Made by a program: the position numbers and the translations under genes
The notes under the pieces: model-generated
Databases searched by the model: none
The model's input: only the letters and a program-made list of their open reading frames with translations
What the model was told of the DNA's origin: nothing
Shown: in pieces, positions 10,801 through 25,800 of the stretch
Numbering within the stretch: the stretch's first letter is position 1
How the letters are laid out: each line of letters opens with the position of its first letter
Assembly (NCBI RefSeq): GCF_048128805.1
Contig: NC_136010.1
Location: 28,755,980 to 28,819,979 of the forward strand
Source of the DNA: Centroberyx gerrardi
Taxonomy: Eukaryota; Chordata; Actinopteri; Beryciformes; Berycidae
Direction: 5' to 3'
DNA: 64,000 nt

Positions 10801-13800
10801 GCAGGAAGTACCAGGTCCCTCTGTGCCTCACTTCAAAAAATAACTGCTTCCAGGAGTGGCACGACGGAAATTAGTGTAAATATAGTTAGATGTTAGATAG
10901 ATTAGTTAGATAGATGTTCAAAGTTCTTGCCAGCGTGTTGTGTTTTATCTAAAAAGTGATTGTTGTTTTTACCTGTGTTTTTACCTTTGTTTTTACAGTT
11001 TGGTTTTATTGCATGTTTCATTATATTCTCAGCTATGTAAGGTCTAATGTTTAAAATATATCTGCACCAGTTGGAGTCAAACTTCATTTCCTTTGTATGG
11101 TTTTCTTTGAATGGGAAAATGTATAGAGGTCTGGGTGAATTTTCAAAACAAGTCAAAAACAGTTGTATTTGGATGGAATGAATACCTATAGTGATATGTC
11201 AGTGAAATAAAATTAGTTTTACAGTCTGGTACCTGAGAAAGGTCAAATGGCACTGATGGTACCCAAAGGTACCCAAATGGCACCATTTGGTGGTCTGCCT
11301 GGACCGACCTCTACTAAAACCTCTCTAAAATTGCTCTGGTTCACTTTATTAGCATCTATCCTGGCACAGGTACTCATCAGATATTGGTCTACTGCTCCCT
11401 AGATGAATTGGGCTACTATCCCATAATTCCAAGGTGGTATTCACTCTAAATAATGTGTTTTTTTCAGGCGAAAATTAAAATTTACATTTTTTACTATGTT
11501 CTAGCTGAATTTACTCTGACACAGTAACATCTATATTGATTCTGACACTTCTATAGCCACAGGTGTTACCTTTCTTTTGATACCAAGATTATTCATATAG
11601 CCCTTGTAGTTGTGGAGACATACTCTATTCATTTTGGACATGTCATTTCGGGCAGGAGGCCTGAGAAATAGGCCTAGGGCTGAAGAGGTTTTTAACAACC
11701 AGGGACTAATTTCTCTGAGGAAAGGTCTCTCTTCCTAACTAAGAGACTTGGGGTGTGACTTTTGTTTGTTTTGTTGCCATAGGAAGTGAAGGTGGCGGGC
11801 AATGGGAGACTGTACAGCTAAAAATCACTTGTATGCTTAAGTGTTAGCATGCAGCTTACTGTCACTCATCATAGTGTATGCTAAAGTGTTAGCATGCAGT
11901 TTACCATCACTCAACACAGTGTTTGCTAAAGTGTTAGTATGGAGCACCAGAGTCAATGATCTACTGGGGATGATGGATGATTTTGGAGGCCAATCTCCCA
12001 AAAACTTTTTTAAAAAAAAGAAAGAAGTAAAAGCATTCCTTTAACTATCTAATCCCAAATTAACCACACCCTCAACATCTAGGCTACACAAAGGGAGACT
12101 CCCTTTAAATGTAGCCTACTCTCTGGGCAATTTGTGTAAACACATAATACCCAACTTCCCCACAGGGATTATCAATTATTAATTATTTCAGCTAATTAAA
12201 TACACACCTCCATCAGGAAGCAGATGAGGAGGTTGAGGGCGGCCAGAGCGACCAGCAGCATTTTGAAGTTCATATCAGTGATGTTGTACAGTTGAAGCAC
12301 TTTGCCAATGACAGGACCAGGATACAGTACCAGCCAAATCATCAGAGCAAACAGGGTCAGTAGTATACAGAGGAATACGACTGGAAAGATATAAAAAAAA
12401 AATGAAAATCAGTTCTAAGTTCTGGTACTTGGGGTCTAAAATCAGTATATATTTCAATCACAAAACAGATCTATTTCATAAAGATAGAAATCAAAGAACA
12501 GCGACATTGCAGATCATTTCTGCTAATTGTTCCATAGTAGAGACCAAATCATCCTGCGGTAAAGGGATACTGAAACATGCTTGAAAGCTGATATTTCATG
12601 GTATTCTTTTAGAACAGCATTGTGGGCCCCAGATGAACCTACAGTACAATACATAAGGGCGTTGTCTGATGACTTACAGTTGTAGTAGAGAGGTTTCTTG
12701 TGAGGGTAACCCTTGGTGACGACCACAGCCATGATGATGTACTGGAAGCCGGATAGGGCAAACACACTGGTGTCCTCCATGTTGGGCAGATTGGCTGCTC
12801 CGGACACTGTCGAATTGAGTGGAACAAACCTAAAAAAAAGAGAGACAAGGGATGAACCATTAGAAAAATAAAGTGTGTCTGCTACAGGAAGATGCACTGA
12901 AAAATGCATCTTGCCATGTTTATCTGGGCATAAATGTTTTTTTTTTTGCCACAACAAAACTTTGTAGCAGGACCCTCAAACCTTAAAGGAGTACACCGAC
13001 ATTTTGGCTCATTGGTCACCTTTCCCAATATGTGACAAGGAGAGGATTGGCACCAAAATCACCTCTGTGTCTCTGGTAGATAATCTACTATGCTAATTAT
13101 TTAGCATAGTAGAAGCAGAGATTCTTTAGGAGTAGGACTTGACAGATTTGTTTCTTTTCACTATTCATTTGGTGATTTATTATCTGAGCAGCGAGACAAT
13201 GAAGAGGGTGCTGACCAGTCCCGTGAGGTGGTGATGAAGAGAGCGGCCAGCTGGCCCAGGATGATCAGGGAGGTATGGATCAGCAGGCTGCCCAGGACGG
13301 GCAGGGCCAGCAGGCTGGCCGGGGGCCTGCGGGGGTGCAGCTCCTCACTGGGGCCTCCTTTCCCCATCACGATGGCCAGCAGGGTCACCAGGGCCATGTC
13401 GAAGAACAGGAACTGCAGGTCGCCCAGGTTGGTCTTCACCTGGGAGGACACAACGTGAAGCAACAGGTTTCACTGTGAGCTACTTAAGCATCAAAGGTGG
13501 GTGAAGAAACCGTGAAAAAGTGCCCCATCTGATCACAGCTTTAAGCAACTGTTAAGCTCAACCCTCACTTGAATCTTTCATTCATTTATGTGAGTCCTCA
13601 ACAAATGTGTAACAAATAAGAATCCAGGACAGCACTCTTTCAGCACTCAGCACTTTTTAGGCAAACAAACTGAATCGGTCACTCGCAGGTGACTCTTAGT
13701 AATCAGGCTGACGCAGCAGCTTCCAGAAAATCACAATTTAGCTATACTGACAATAATAATTATTTTAGATATACTAACAACAATACTCAGAGGACATAAG

Positions 13801-16800
13801 GCCTAATCATAACAACACTCAGAGGACATAAAGGGAAAGGGATATGACATGATCTATTCACAGAAGAAAGGATGAATGAGGAGCAGAATGGACACTGAGA
13901 ACGGTGTAGTCCGAATGGCCTCAAGATGTCGCTACAATTTATTTGTATTTATGTGCATCACAAGTCTGAGCACAAGTTCGATTTTGTTGTTAAAATCCAC
14001 ATTAAATGTCTCAGAAATGGAAAAACTCCAAGAATTTTTTATTTTTTTTAGACATATATCTGTTTTGTAAATGTTCAAGGGGGAAGGCATCGCGTCAGAT
14101 TTCGTCTCTGACCAGCCTGCTGTACAGTATGTGATCAAGACAAACAATGAACCCACATTGTTTTGAATGGGTGGCATTCAGACTCAAGATGCACATGAAT
14201 ACAAATGAACGACAGTGTCATCTTGAGGCCGTTCTGGCTAGGGACAGAGCGGAGGAAGACGCCTATACTGTAAGTGTGAGTGTGATGTGCTGCACTGCTA
14301 CTCACTGTGTAGAGGATGAGAACAGAGCAGAACTGAATGAGGCTGTACAGGGCCATGTATCTGAAGAGACTGAAGGAGGTGACCAGAGAACAGCGGCCCT
14401 CTCTGAACAGAAAAGAGAGAAATTCAGTTCACGAGTAATATTATTATTTGACTTGTTATTCCATGGGAGCAGTAGCCCCTCCCTGCTTCACAATCATGCT
14501 TACCTGATGAGCAGCGGTACGCAGCTGATGTCGTCCGTCTTGGAAGTGAAAGGTGAGGCCACCGAAGCCTCGGCCTCGGACAAGGAAACCCCCACATCAG
14601 CGGCTCTCAGGGCCCCGCAGTCGTTGGCCCCGTCCCCACACATCCCCACCCGGTAGCTACGGTAACAGAGAGAGAGAGGGGGTGATGGGTGAAAATAAGC
14701 ATAGGGTAAGGATAGCTCTGCTGTTGAGTGTCAGGATCCGCTCCCTTCAGCTGTCAGTTATGCTTTCAACAAAAAATGTGGTCATATTTGAGTGAAATAC
14801 AACTGTTATGACACTGGTACATGGATTAGAGTTAAACTGATATTTTGGTTTGCCAGTATTAGCCCCTATTTAAAATCAGATATTGGCCAGTCAGTGTTGT
14901 CCACCTCTGATATGATGCAGTTTGATTGATTACATTATTGTAGAATTGATCGATGCTACATTGGGAAGCTGAATTGATTCTAATGCAACGTTTTCATCAG
15001 ATTCCACGCAAGTATATTTATGAATATGTTGTTGTTGTTATTGTTATTATCATCATCCTGGGTTTCAATGGAGAGTTTTAGTGTCCCACGGTCTAAATGT
15101 TGTTTCAGAGGCTCTTCCATCTTTACGAGAATAAAATTCTGGGGTTTTGGGATTTTTTTGCATGAAGATGGTCAAACTGGCACAAAATATCGGCTATTTC
15201 CAGCTTAAATCTAAAAATATCAGCATCAGCTTGCAAAGTCCCCAATCGGTCGAACCCTACCTTGGATCACAGAGCAAAACAAAAGATCAATCATATCCTT
15301 GTATATTGCTTGATATTACCCAATACACAGCTATGTATTCCCCATCCATCCTTTTTTTGTGTTTGAACTCACTTCAGTTTCTGCAGCTCCTTCACCAGTT
15401 GGGTTTTCTGGTCAGGAGCCATGCGCGCGTATACTGTGGCTCGCATCAACACCTACAATGACAATATAACAATATATTATAATAATTATCTTCTTCTTAA
15501 TAATCAGTGTATGTAGCACTTTTCAAAACAGTCACAAAGTGCTTAACAAAAGTGACAAAAAAAAAGATAAAAATCGACATCAAAAGCAGTGAAAGCAAGG
15601 TAAGAAATATAAAAGCAAAGCAAATGTATATAATGGGTTTTACTAAGTGATTTAAAAGATTATACAACAAACAAAGTGTATCATTAGAACTGTGACTACT
15701 CCTCCAGTTGTTGCTCTAAATAAGAATGTGTTCTTGGTGTGTTTGCCTGGTTAAGTATCAGAACGGGTAAAAACTTGAGTATTATTTTGGTGATTTTTCT
15801 TCCCCTGGACTAAGAAAGATATCTCACCTTTGGCAGATACTCAGGAAAGTGGTCACAGAGGGCAGCGAAGGACTTGCCATTGATAGCCAAGTGATAGCCA
15901 ATATCACTCTGGTACAGGCCCTGTGGAGAGAAGAAAAAAAGCATTTCACTCTGGTAGTATGAAAATATGTACATAATGCAGGCCATGATTATGCTTATTG
16001 TGTATAAATTATTTGCACTACTATAACTGCTTAATCACTGAAACTGACAAAAACAATCAGCCAGTCAAATGTTTTACAGTCTAGAGGACTGAATGAATCA
16101 AACAATGAAATAAGGGACATTTATAGTGCTTTGATTTCTCATCAATCAGTGAGACTTTTCATTTCTGAATCCAAAGAATACATTTTGTAACAAAGCATAT
16201 ACACTATGCCTGCAGATACTGTGTGAGACATACAGTACAACAAGCATCTAGGGAACCATCCCACACTGATAATCTGCATTACTGAATGAACTGCTGCAAT
16301 GTGGCCTTTTCCCCTCAATAGATTTAGTTCAGACTTTGTTTGCCGACACAAGAGCGACAGGGAGCCAACCAGACTTATCTAACAAGGGCAGTAATGAGTA
16401 CCATTTCTTCTCCAGCAATCACATTAAAATTCCTCACACTGCTGCAAAGTCACACAGCAAGGCAAATGTGTCAGGTTGGACAAATGTTGAGATTCAATTT
16501 CTAATCAAAGATCATGATTGCCTACGAAAAGAAAACCATGACAACTTCTTCTCAGTCTGACATCTAACAAAAGATCATCCCCTTCGATATTCATCATTTT
16601 GAGGCTGCACAATTATGGCTACAATCATAATATCAGCTACTTTCTACAATATTGCGATCACCATTATGAATCACATTATTGGTCTCAATGAACTTGGGAA
16701 CTAAATTAGAGAGAGAGGATGAGGACAGGATGCTACAGCAGCCTTCAGGCACGGATACAACAGGATTTTGAGATGATTCTTGAAGTGATTAAATAGATTA

Positions 16801-19800
16801 GTCCTATTACTTTGAGATGCAGCAACAGCTCTAAGTCTAAAACAAAGTTCTGGTTCCTACCCAAAATATTTCCCGAGGACAAATGATGATCCCTTTTTGT
16901 AAACTCAAAACAATTCGCACTGAGGACGGATTTGCCTCTAAATCATCAGAGGGTTTATCGTCCTTCCCCAACATTTGGACTGACGAAATGCCAGATAGAC
17001 AAGTCGTTAAACTCGTTTCTCATGCCAGCAACATTTGCATCTTAACTGTTTGATGAGCTCATTCATGCATGGCGTACACATGAATGGCAGATGTAAACAG
17101 AGTCAAATACATTTTATATGACGCACTCAACAGCTGAGTCTGGCCACAGTTCTCATTATGAAGAGTGGAGGAATGTCAATGGGAGAGTCTTCCCAGACTT
17201 CTAAAAAGTATTTTCACAATATTGTACAGCTAATAGCCTTTAACAGAGTCGGGAACAGTGTACTGTCGTGTGGACAAGAGTGTCTGACCGGAAGACCAAC
17301 CTGAGTAACGACCTCTGCTGAGCCTTGGGAGGTGGCGGCCCCTCCATCTCCCAGGTGGAACCTCAGGGTGGGCGTGGACTGGGCGGTGTGAGGGGTGGCA
17401 TGAACGAATATCACCTTCTCGTCAGACCCCACCATCCCACAACTTTTTGCAACGTTGACTGCAGTTAAAATGTTGTCCCCTAGATGTAGAAGGACAAAAC
17501 AAGAGTTTGGCATGGCAGAGTTCTTCTTGAAGACATACAGGGATATATTTGCAAAGTGTTATGCTTGGATACAAATGCAAAATATCCCTCACCGGTGACC
17601 ATGACACTGCGAAGGTGTGCCAGTCTCAGGGTGTTGATCACCTTGGCGCTCTCTGGCTTCACCAGGTTTTTCATCACCAGCAAGCCCAGGAACTGCATGT
17701 CTTTCTCTACCGTCCCTCTGTGGAGAGACACACAACTGCGTCAACACTCCAAAAATGCCCAGTGAGAGCCATTTTTGCAGCATCAAACCGCCAAAGTAAG
17801 TAGGAAATGCTCAGCTCTATCTCTTTCAGCCAGACAGGACTTATTAAAAGTCAACCAGAAATACAGAATGGGGTGTTAATGACTAACCGTTCAATGGTCC
17901 CCAAGTCAGTCTTCTCATCTAATGCTTTGTAGCCGAGTGCAAGCACCCTGAAGCCTTCGCTGGTTAAGTTGCGCAGTATGCTTGAGAACTGTGCCGGCAC
18001 TGTAAACATTGAGCACAACATTTTCTATATACATTTAGGCTTAAAAGACACAAGCTAGAATCAATTTAATCATCTACATTTTGGGAATATTCATGCTCTT
18101 TAGGGTTTAACTTGTATATGGAGAAAAGGGCTGCAACTAATGATTATTTTCATTATCAATTAATCTATCGATTAATTTTTTGATTAATCGATTAATCATT
18201 TTATCTGTAAAATGTCAAAAATAGTAACCAAGTTACCAGAGCCCAAAGTGATTCTTAAAATAGCTTACTTACTCTGACCAGCAGTCAAACTATTCATTGT
18301 ATATTGATATGAAACAGAGAAAAGTAATAAAATCTTAGCATTTGTGAAGCTTTAACCACCAAATATTTTGTATTTTTACTTGATAAATGACTAAAACGAT
18401 TAATCGATTATCAAAATTATAATTTTCTGTTGATAGACTAATCAATTAATAGTTTCAGTACTAAAGGAGAATAACAGATTTTTTGGTAGTTTCTTAACTC
18501 ATCACAACTCAAAAGGAAGGGCTGCTTTACTATAGTGTTTCCATACACTGCAAATGTAAACAAAGTTTTTTTTACAGCCTCAAGATATGTAACACTTAGA
18601 TTGAGCTGTCACATACTGTCGGCCCTAGTATAAAAACCTCAGATGAACTTCGGAGTGAAAAACATCTTCAATCCAACTGACCAGTTTCTTTTAAGCACAG
18701 GCTAGCCACCATCTCCGGAGCTCCTTTGATGAAAGCGAGGGCGGGGTGTCCCCCGGGGGCCACCGTCACCACACTCATCCTCTGGAGGGCCGAGGAGAAC
18801 GGGAAGCGCCGCACGATGGCCGCCGCCTCACTGGTGGACTGACAGGGAAGAGAAAGAGAAGAAGAGAAATTCTTGCATGACTGGAACACTCAGTCAGATA
18901 TTGGTTCTTTTTTATGATTAGATGACAGTAAGAAGACAGTTTACCTAGACAACTCTTTCACTTGGACTGGACCACTGACTATATATCTTGTTTTTCAGCA
19001 TTTTCACCAGTTTAATTACTAAGGACACTCACACTGCCCTCAGGCTGGAGCTGTTGTGCAGGGGGTCTCATAACAGCCAGAACTCTGTGACCTCCGAACT
19101 CTGAATCCAGCGCTGTTCGATCTCCCTCTGGCTCCTGTAGTGTCTAGAAAACGAGATACCAGGTACAGATGCGCATTACCACACTGTAAGATGGAGTTCA
19201 AATGTTATATGAGTGGGTACATGAATGGCCTGAAGGATGCACAAGCAAGATGCTAGGATTGTGTAGCGAGCTGAACAACAAAATATAAAACCTCAGCTAC
19301 ACTTTGTGAGCAGGTAAAGAAGAAAACTTATTATAAAACCGGAATCACAGTCTTTAGTTGTTGTAGAGCTGTTGCTGTGAATGTTCTTAATGAAATTATG
19401 AGAATATTTTGAGCATCAATTCTGCAATTAAAACATGTGGGGACTGTATTAGTCACATTATTGAAGAGGGTTGTATATGTAGACACACTCCTGCCTGCTC
19501 CTGTGAGTTTTTCACAAGTTGTAACGCCTGCCCAACATACCTTGAATTTCATGCCTTAATGCCTCATGTCTGAGCACTGCAGAAATGATGGGGAAGTTGC
19601 ATAGGAGCAACAAAAATACAATGAAAGCACCTAGACTTCAATTTAGAGAAGGAAAGATTTTTTTTACCTATGGTGGAGCAGGCACATGACGATATATTCA
19701 ATCCCAATTAAAAAGGTAGTCTTTTTATTTGTGGAATAGATTTTACCCACCTTTTTCTCCAGTCTTCATGATAAATTCATAATATACACCATAGTAAAGA

Positions 19801-22800
19801 CTATCAGACTAATTTAAGTTATATGAAGATAGGGTATTTTAATGAAAAACGCTTGACTGTTTTAATGAAAATATTCCTGTTCATATTGGTGGTTGTTCGC
19901 CTGATGGAATATTATCTTTCTGTTTGTGTATATAGCTGAACAATATAGTTGAGACTAATTTAATTATTGCGTGCACATAAACGGAGTCAATATCATTGTG
20001 TCTTTACAAATTCTTTACAAAGTCATTGTCAAGTCAAATAATGAGTCACACAAACAAAGCTTCACAGCATCATACCCAGTCAGTGGACTCGATCATCTTG
20101 AGCTCCAGCGGGTCTCCGAGGGGCTGGCCTCCCAGCAGGGCCACGGTGTGGCAGCAGGCCAGGCCGGACAGCATGGGACCCGGGGGCAGGAGTCTGGGCT
20201 CTGGGACCAGCTGCGAGAAACCGGCCGCTCCGGCCTCCATCACCCCCCACACATCCAGACCCTCCTCCGTCAGAGTTCCTGTCTGGCGAGACAACAGCAC
20301 AGAGAGACGCTGACATGTGCTCTGAAAGGGACTGTATGCAATACAGTGCTGATACAATATAACGCTTTTAAAAATGCAGGGAAAATGTAGTTAATATCCT
20401 CTGTAAAAAAAAAACTGGTATTCCATTTTTTCAACAATCAACTCATCACGATCACTAATTTTTACTCATGCCATTTTAAACACACTAGCTATAGCAGTAG
20501 CTTCCAATAGCCTCCACTATTCCTCATATACATTATTTCTTGAAGTCCTGATGAAACCAAATCCATAGTTTAAGTCATAACTGCATAGCCTAGCTGCTTA
20601 TAGAGGCACACATTTTTGGTACACTTCATAATTCAACTTCCTGCAATATGTGTCCTTCATCAAGTCATGATGCGTTTTGAAGAATGGTGAATACAAAGTG
20701 GAATGTAACAGCTACTCCCCTCCACACATGCACTTCAGTTTCTGGGCTCCCCCTCACCTTGTCGAAGCAGAACAGCGAGACCTTGCCGCAGACATTGATG
20801 CGCGGTGGACTGATGCAGAAGACCCCCTGGCTCTTCAGCCGCCGCTGGGCGTAGATGGTGCCGGTGGTGATGGCAGCGGGCAGGGCAGGGGGCACCACAA
20901 TGGTCACAATATCCAGGGTCCTGATCACCAGCTCCATCACGGTGACCTGGGGACACCGTCAACTAGTCAGTGACATTGCCTTATTTATTGCTGCCATGTA
21001 AAGTAGAGAACTAAAGCAGAAGATACATCTGTCCCTCCCTTGTCATTATACTGTATCTGTTCGGGATGGGACGATATATCGAAATTCAATATATCGCAAT
21101 ACAAAAAGGTGACAATACGTATCATGGGGCAGGAAAATGAATCGAGATATTAGCTTTTTTAGTAGCCGCCCATCACAGTTTCACAAGGTCTCCATCCAAA
21201 TTATATTATTTGCACTTTGTAATGACATTATTAAATTGTTTTTTACATTCCAGCAAGCCAGTGCCATCGCTAGAAAGATTTGTGACTCAGAAATAAACAT
21301 AATTCTGCACAGTCAGACTTTGTTGTCGTAGTCAGACTTTTATTTATTACATCGTATCGTGGTTGTATTGAATAGTGAACCCCATATAACGCATCAAATT
21401 GCATCGTGAGATAAGCATATCGTCCCATCTGTACAAAATGACATCAGGTCAATGCTGAGTAATAAAAATAACACTTACATTGGATCTTCTGAGGACCACA
21501 AAGCTGTAAATGGTGCCAATCAGAGCTGAAGCAAGAAAGAGAATATTGGGAAATGCTAATTAATGCATGCTCAATTACTGTCTGAATTATTAGGCAAAAA
21601 TAGCTCTGCAGAAGCATCAAGCAGCACTACTGTAGACCTGCTTGTCATTTTACTTAGGGCTTCAGTTTTATCAGAAACAAATTTTAAGGCAACATTTTTG
21701 ATGCTATTCCAGGACAAGCCCAATATCTGATTTAGCAGGACTACACAACACTGGAAAGTTTGCCTCTGGTATTGCAATACACTTACCAATACCGCCCAGG
21801 ACAAGCAGGAACTTGGCAGCATCTTGGTAGAAGCGGAAGTTGATTGGCTGAGGATACAGAATGGAGCTGACCAGGTCACCTTTGGCTGTGAAAAATCCTG
21901 AGGGAGGGACACAAGCAGAAAAACCATATCTGGGTTTACATCAGAGTTCATTATGGCTTCTGACTAAAACTGGCATATGTACAGGAAAAACACAGCTGAA
22001 AGTTGTATAATTCCCCCCTCACCTGTGCTGGTGACCACAGCAACGGCTCCCCCGACTCCTGGCCCTCCCCCTTTGGCCTGGATGAGCTGAGTGCCACAGA
22101 ACAGGGTGTGTCGGCGCTCGGTCTCTGCGCTGTACCTCCCCTCACCAGCCGGCAGTGGGGTTTTCAGCACCGGGACACTTTCACCTGGACACAGGAACGG
22201 AGAACAGGTTGCTATACTGACATCTCCCTGAGAAGATACTGAAGATACTGAACGACTTTGAGCGATTTCTTTTTGTCTCGGATGGAAGTTTTGGACTGTC
22301 AATTTTGGTTTCCATTTTTACATTTTGGGTAAATGTAACTCTCCCTGAACTAGGCAAAATATCCAGGATAAAATGTTTTTTTTTCATGAAGTCCTCTGTA
22401 AAAAGCCAAACCCTAAACTGCAACTGACTACTGAGAGCCTCCAGCAAGACCCACAGAGGAAACAGGCCAGAATAAGGTTTACTTTGCAGGCCTTTTTCAC
22501 TGACAATCAAAAGATTATCATCAGGTAAAATACCTTGTACCTCCTAAATATCAACAGTTTTGTTTTTAGCTTGACCACCATGCATTTTTGAGGTTATCCA
22601 ATGGGTTCTGAAAGGGTTTCATAGACCACAGACAACAGCACTATGAGAGGTTCCACAGTCAATAGTGATGGCCTCGACAATAGGCTGAAGTTGCCTATAC
22701 ACCCCATCTGTATTTTGAAGGCTCTCTGTGGCATTGTGATCACCTGTGAGCATGCTCTCGTTGACCATACACTCCCCAGCCAGCAGAGCGGCGTCGCAGG

Positions 22801-25800
22801 GCAGCAGCAGACCCTCCTGAGGGATGACGAGGCAGTCGCCAGGCACCAAGTCCACCGAGCTGACACACTCCTCCTCTGAGAAAACAGACTGCTGTTAAGA
22901 CCCTGCCATCAAGTCCTTATAGACAGTTCTGGTTTTAACACAAAGGGACTGGATAGCTACAGTGTAATAAAAGGCTTCACCTGGCCCTCACTCAGTGAGG
23001 CATAAAAACATTTGATCATTAACATTAAACATGATTCACTTCCTAACATTTGTTCAGATTAACAACAGAGTTATAAAGGCATGTAGTAGACACTCACCTT
23101 TGGATCCAAAAATCACAAATTCCATTTTGCTTTACACTTTGTTCTAACATTGACCATGTTGTATTAATATGGTGGTCTTGCACTAGCTAACCTGATCTAC
23201 CTTTCATTAGGTAGATGGTATTATTACCATCTATTTAATGAAAGACCACCAAGAAAGAAAATCAAATGAATGGACGTTTTTCATATCTTTCATATTTCTT
23301 ATTTTAGGGTACAATAGTTAAGACTAAAAGTACATCTTATACCATTGCAAAACAATTGAGACAGTGCATATAGTCCAACTATAATATCCACTATTTAAGC
23401 ATACTGATTTAAAATGGCTAATTGATCAATCTTTTTAAATATTAGTATGGGTGTGGACATTCAAGGTGTAGACAATTTGGGTGTAGGACTACAGGTCGAT
23501 CATATAAAAGGTAACAATAAGACATTGATTGTGGTGTGCATAAAATGGCTTGTCTTGCTTTAATTGAGGATTTGGCGACACCGCTGCGCAACAGCCTCAA
23601 ACCATTTTTGTATATTTCTGCCACTGCTCTGCCTCCAGACTCTCACCTACACCCAGGCTGGATTTCTTTGCTTGTTTGTTAGGGAGACAACAGTGCCATT
23701 TTCCCAGTATTTAAAGGGAAGGTTGTCACCATGGTCAACTGGGGCGTATCTTTGTTAATGATTGGCTGTGCATGAGCAAGTTGGTGATTCAGAATGTGTG
23801 GTATTTATCAAGGTAGATCACTTACAGGTGTGCGTATGCCCATTAACAAAAAACAATTTTCCTGTATGTACGAACATTCAAAATTGTATTTGTAAGAGAA
23901 AAGAGAAAATGTAGAACCTTTTCTATGCAACGTTGATAAATGAGGGCCCTGGATTTTCTGATTACAATCTGATCACCCAGGACGCATGTTAATGCCAGGT
24001 GCAAAGAGGGTCATATCAACCAAAACAACAATTTGAGATAGATCCTTTTCTAAAACCATGAGAAAATTTCATATAGGAATAAGAATACATATGGAAAAAC
24101 TCACCTCCAGAGCTTCTTCGTACTGTGACAGTAGTGATTAGCTGGGCCATGCTGCGAAGAGTGGTGCTTTGCTGTGGAGTGTAAAGTACAAGGTCAAATA
24201 GGATATTTGGAATATTACCCATTACAACTGGATCTTAAATACACCTCCATTGTCTGGAGGGAAAGAAGTATGCCAACTATGGTCAGGGTAAGTAGCCTGG
24301 GTCTTTGGGCTCACCTTACGGATCTCATAGAGCGAGATACTGATGGAGAAGATAGAAATAAGAAAGATACAGGTGGCATAATAGTAATATTTATCAACCA
24401 TCCACAGGGTAATGCTGAACACTTGGAACATGTAGAATGGGTTGAGGACCTAAAGAAACAGATGAAGAGAGAGACAGAAGCAAGGAGGTTCAATGGAGAA
24501 TACAGCACATATTTTGCACGTTTCTTTGCAAATAACTGCTTACCAAGCATGGGTGGTAAGCGGTTGGTTTAATCTGTTCCAACACTAAATTTGCTTGCCT
24601 AATCATTTTCTATCTCACCTCCTCAACCAGCAGTTGCATGTAAGACTTCACAGGCACATCGATAAGGTTGGGCCCATAGATGTGCCTCCTGAAAGAGTTG
24701 AGGTAATGAATAAATGAGTGGCACCCTTCAAGATTAAATAACCAGTTTGTTCCTCCGTTCATTCACGCTTTCATACCTCAAGCTCTGCTCCAGGGGACTC
24801 AGGCCATTTTGGAAGCCATACAGATCGTTGCAGGTCCAGTCCTCATTGAGGAGACTGCAGACAAAGAGGGTACAAAAGGGAAAAGTTCAACTCCTACCTA
24901 TATTACTTAAAACATAACTGTTTTATATACTGTTTGATATTAAGATGTTTTTTGGCCTACGAGACATAGGGGTCAATATGGCATGTTTCAAATCATGGGC
25001 AAACTCATCCTAATCGTGCTTATAATGATATATTGTTGATTTAAACAGATTTACAGTGGTTTACAGTATTGCTGATGTATGTGTAGCGGTATCAGAAAAC
25101 CAAACTGTGCAAGTTTCACTTGACTAATCTCAGGCCAAAACACCAACTGAATATTGCATGTAACAAAAAATGAAGAACTATCTTCTCTATTTTTTTTTAA
25201 ATGCCAACCAAACTAATGGGATGCCTGTTGTACCTCTGTGTTTCTGTGCATAATAGGGTTAGACAAATATAACAGAATACTGGTTGTTCATTCAATAGCC
25301 AGTCAGTGTCGTCCACCTTTGATATGATGGATATGGTGCAGTTTGTTAGATGCTTGTTGACTATGGGAAGCCATAGGGTTTCAATGGAGAGTTTTAGTGT
25401 CCCATGATGGTCTACATGATGTTTCGGAGGCTTTTCCACTATGACAAGAACACAATTCTGGGGGAAACACTGAATACATCTTTGGAATTTTTTGGGCTGA
25501 AAATGGTGAAATTTCAAGATTTCGAACATCAGCACAAAATTTCGGCTATCGGCAGCTTCAATCGAAAAATATCAGTGTCGACGCTGGCCTTCAAAACCCA
25601 TACTGGTCAAACCCTTGTGCTTAATTCAGTACCTAACGCGACAGAAAGCGCCCTTCCTGGCCAGCCAGACGTAGCGCAGCCCTTCAAACAGGTAGTAGCG
25701 CAGCAGCGTTTTCTGAAAGACAACAGTAATCGATGTCATTCTGGGGAAGAAGATCTCTTAGCACGTCAGTTAAAACACTCTCCTCCTTCCTTACCTCCTC

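Noticed and set aside
13228-13478. Plus-strand frames opposite ATP13A2 exon 13216-13439
   Set aside because: These are shadows of a GC-rich transmembrane-coding exon on the minus strand.
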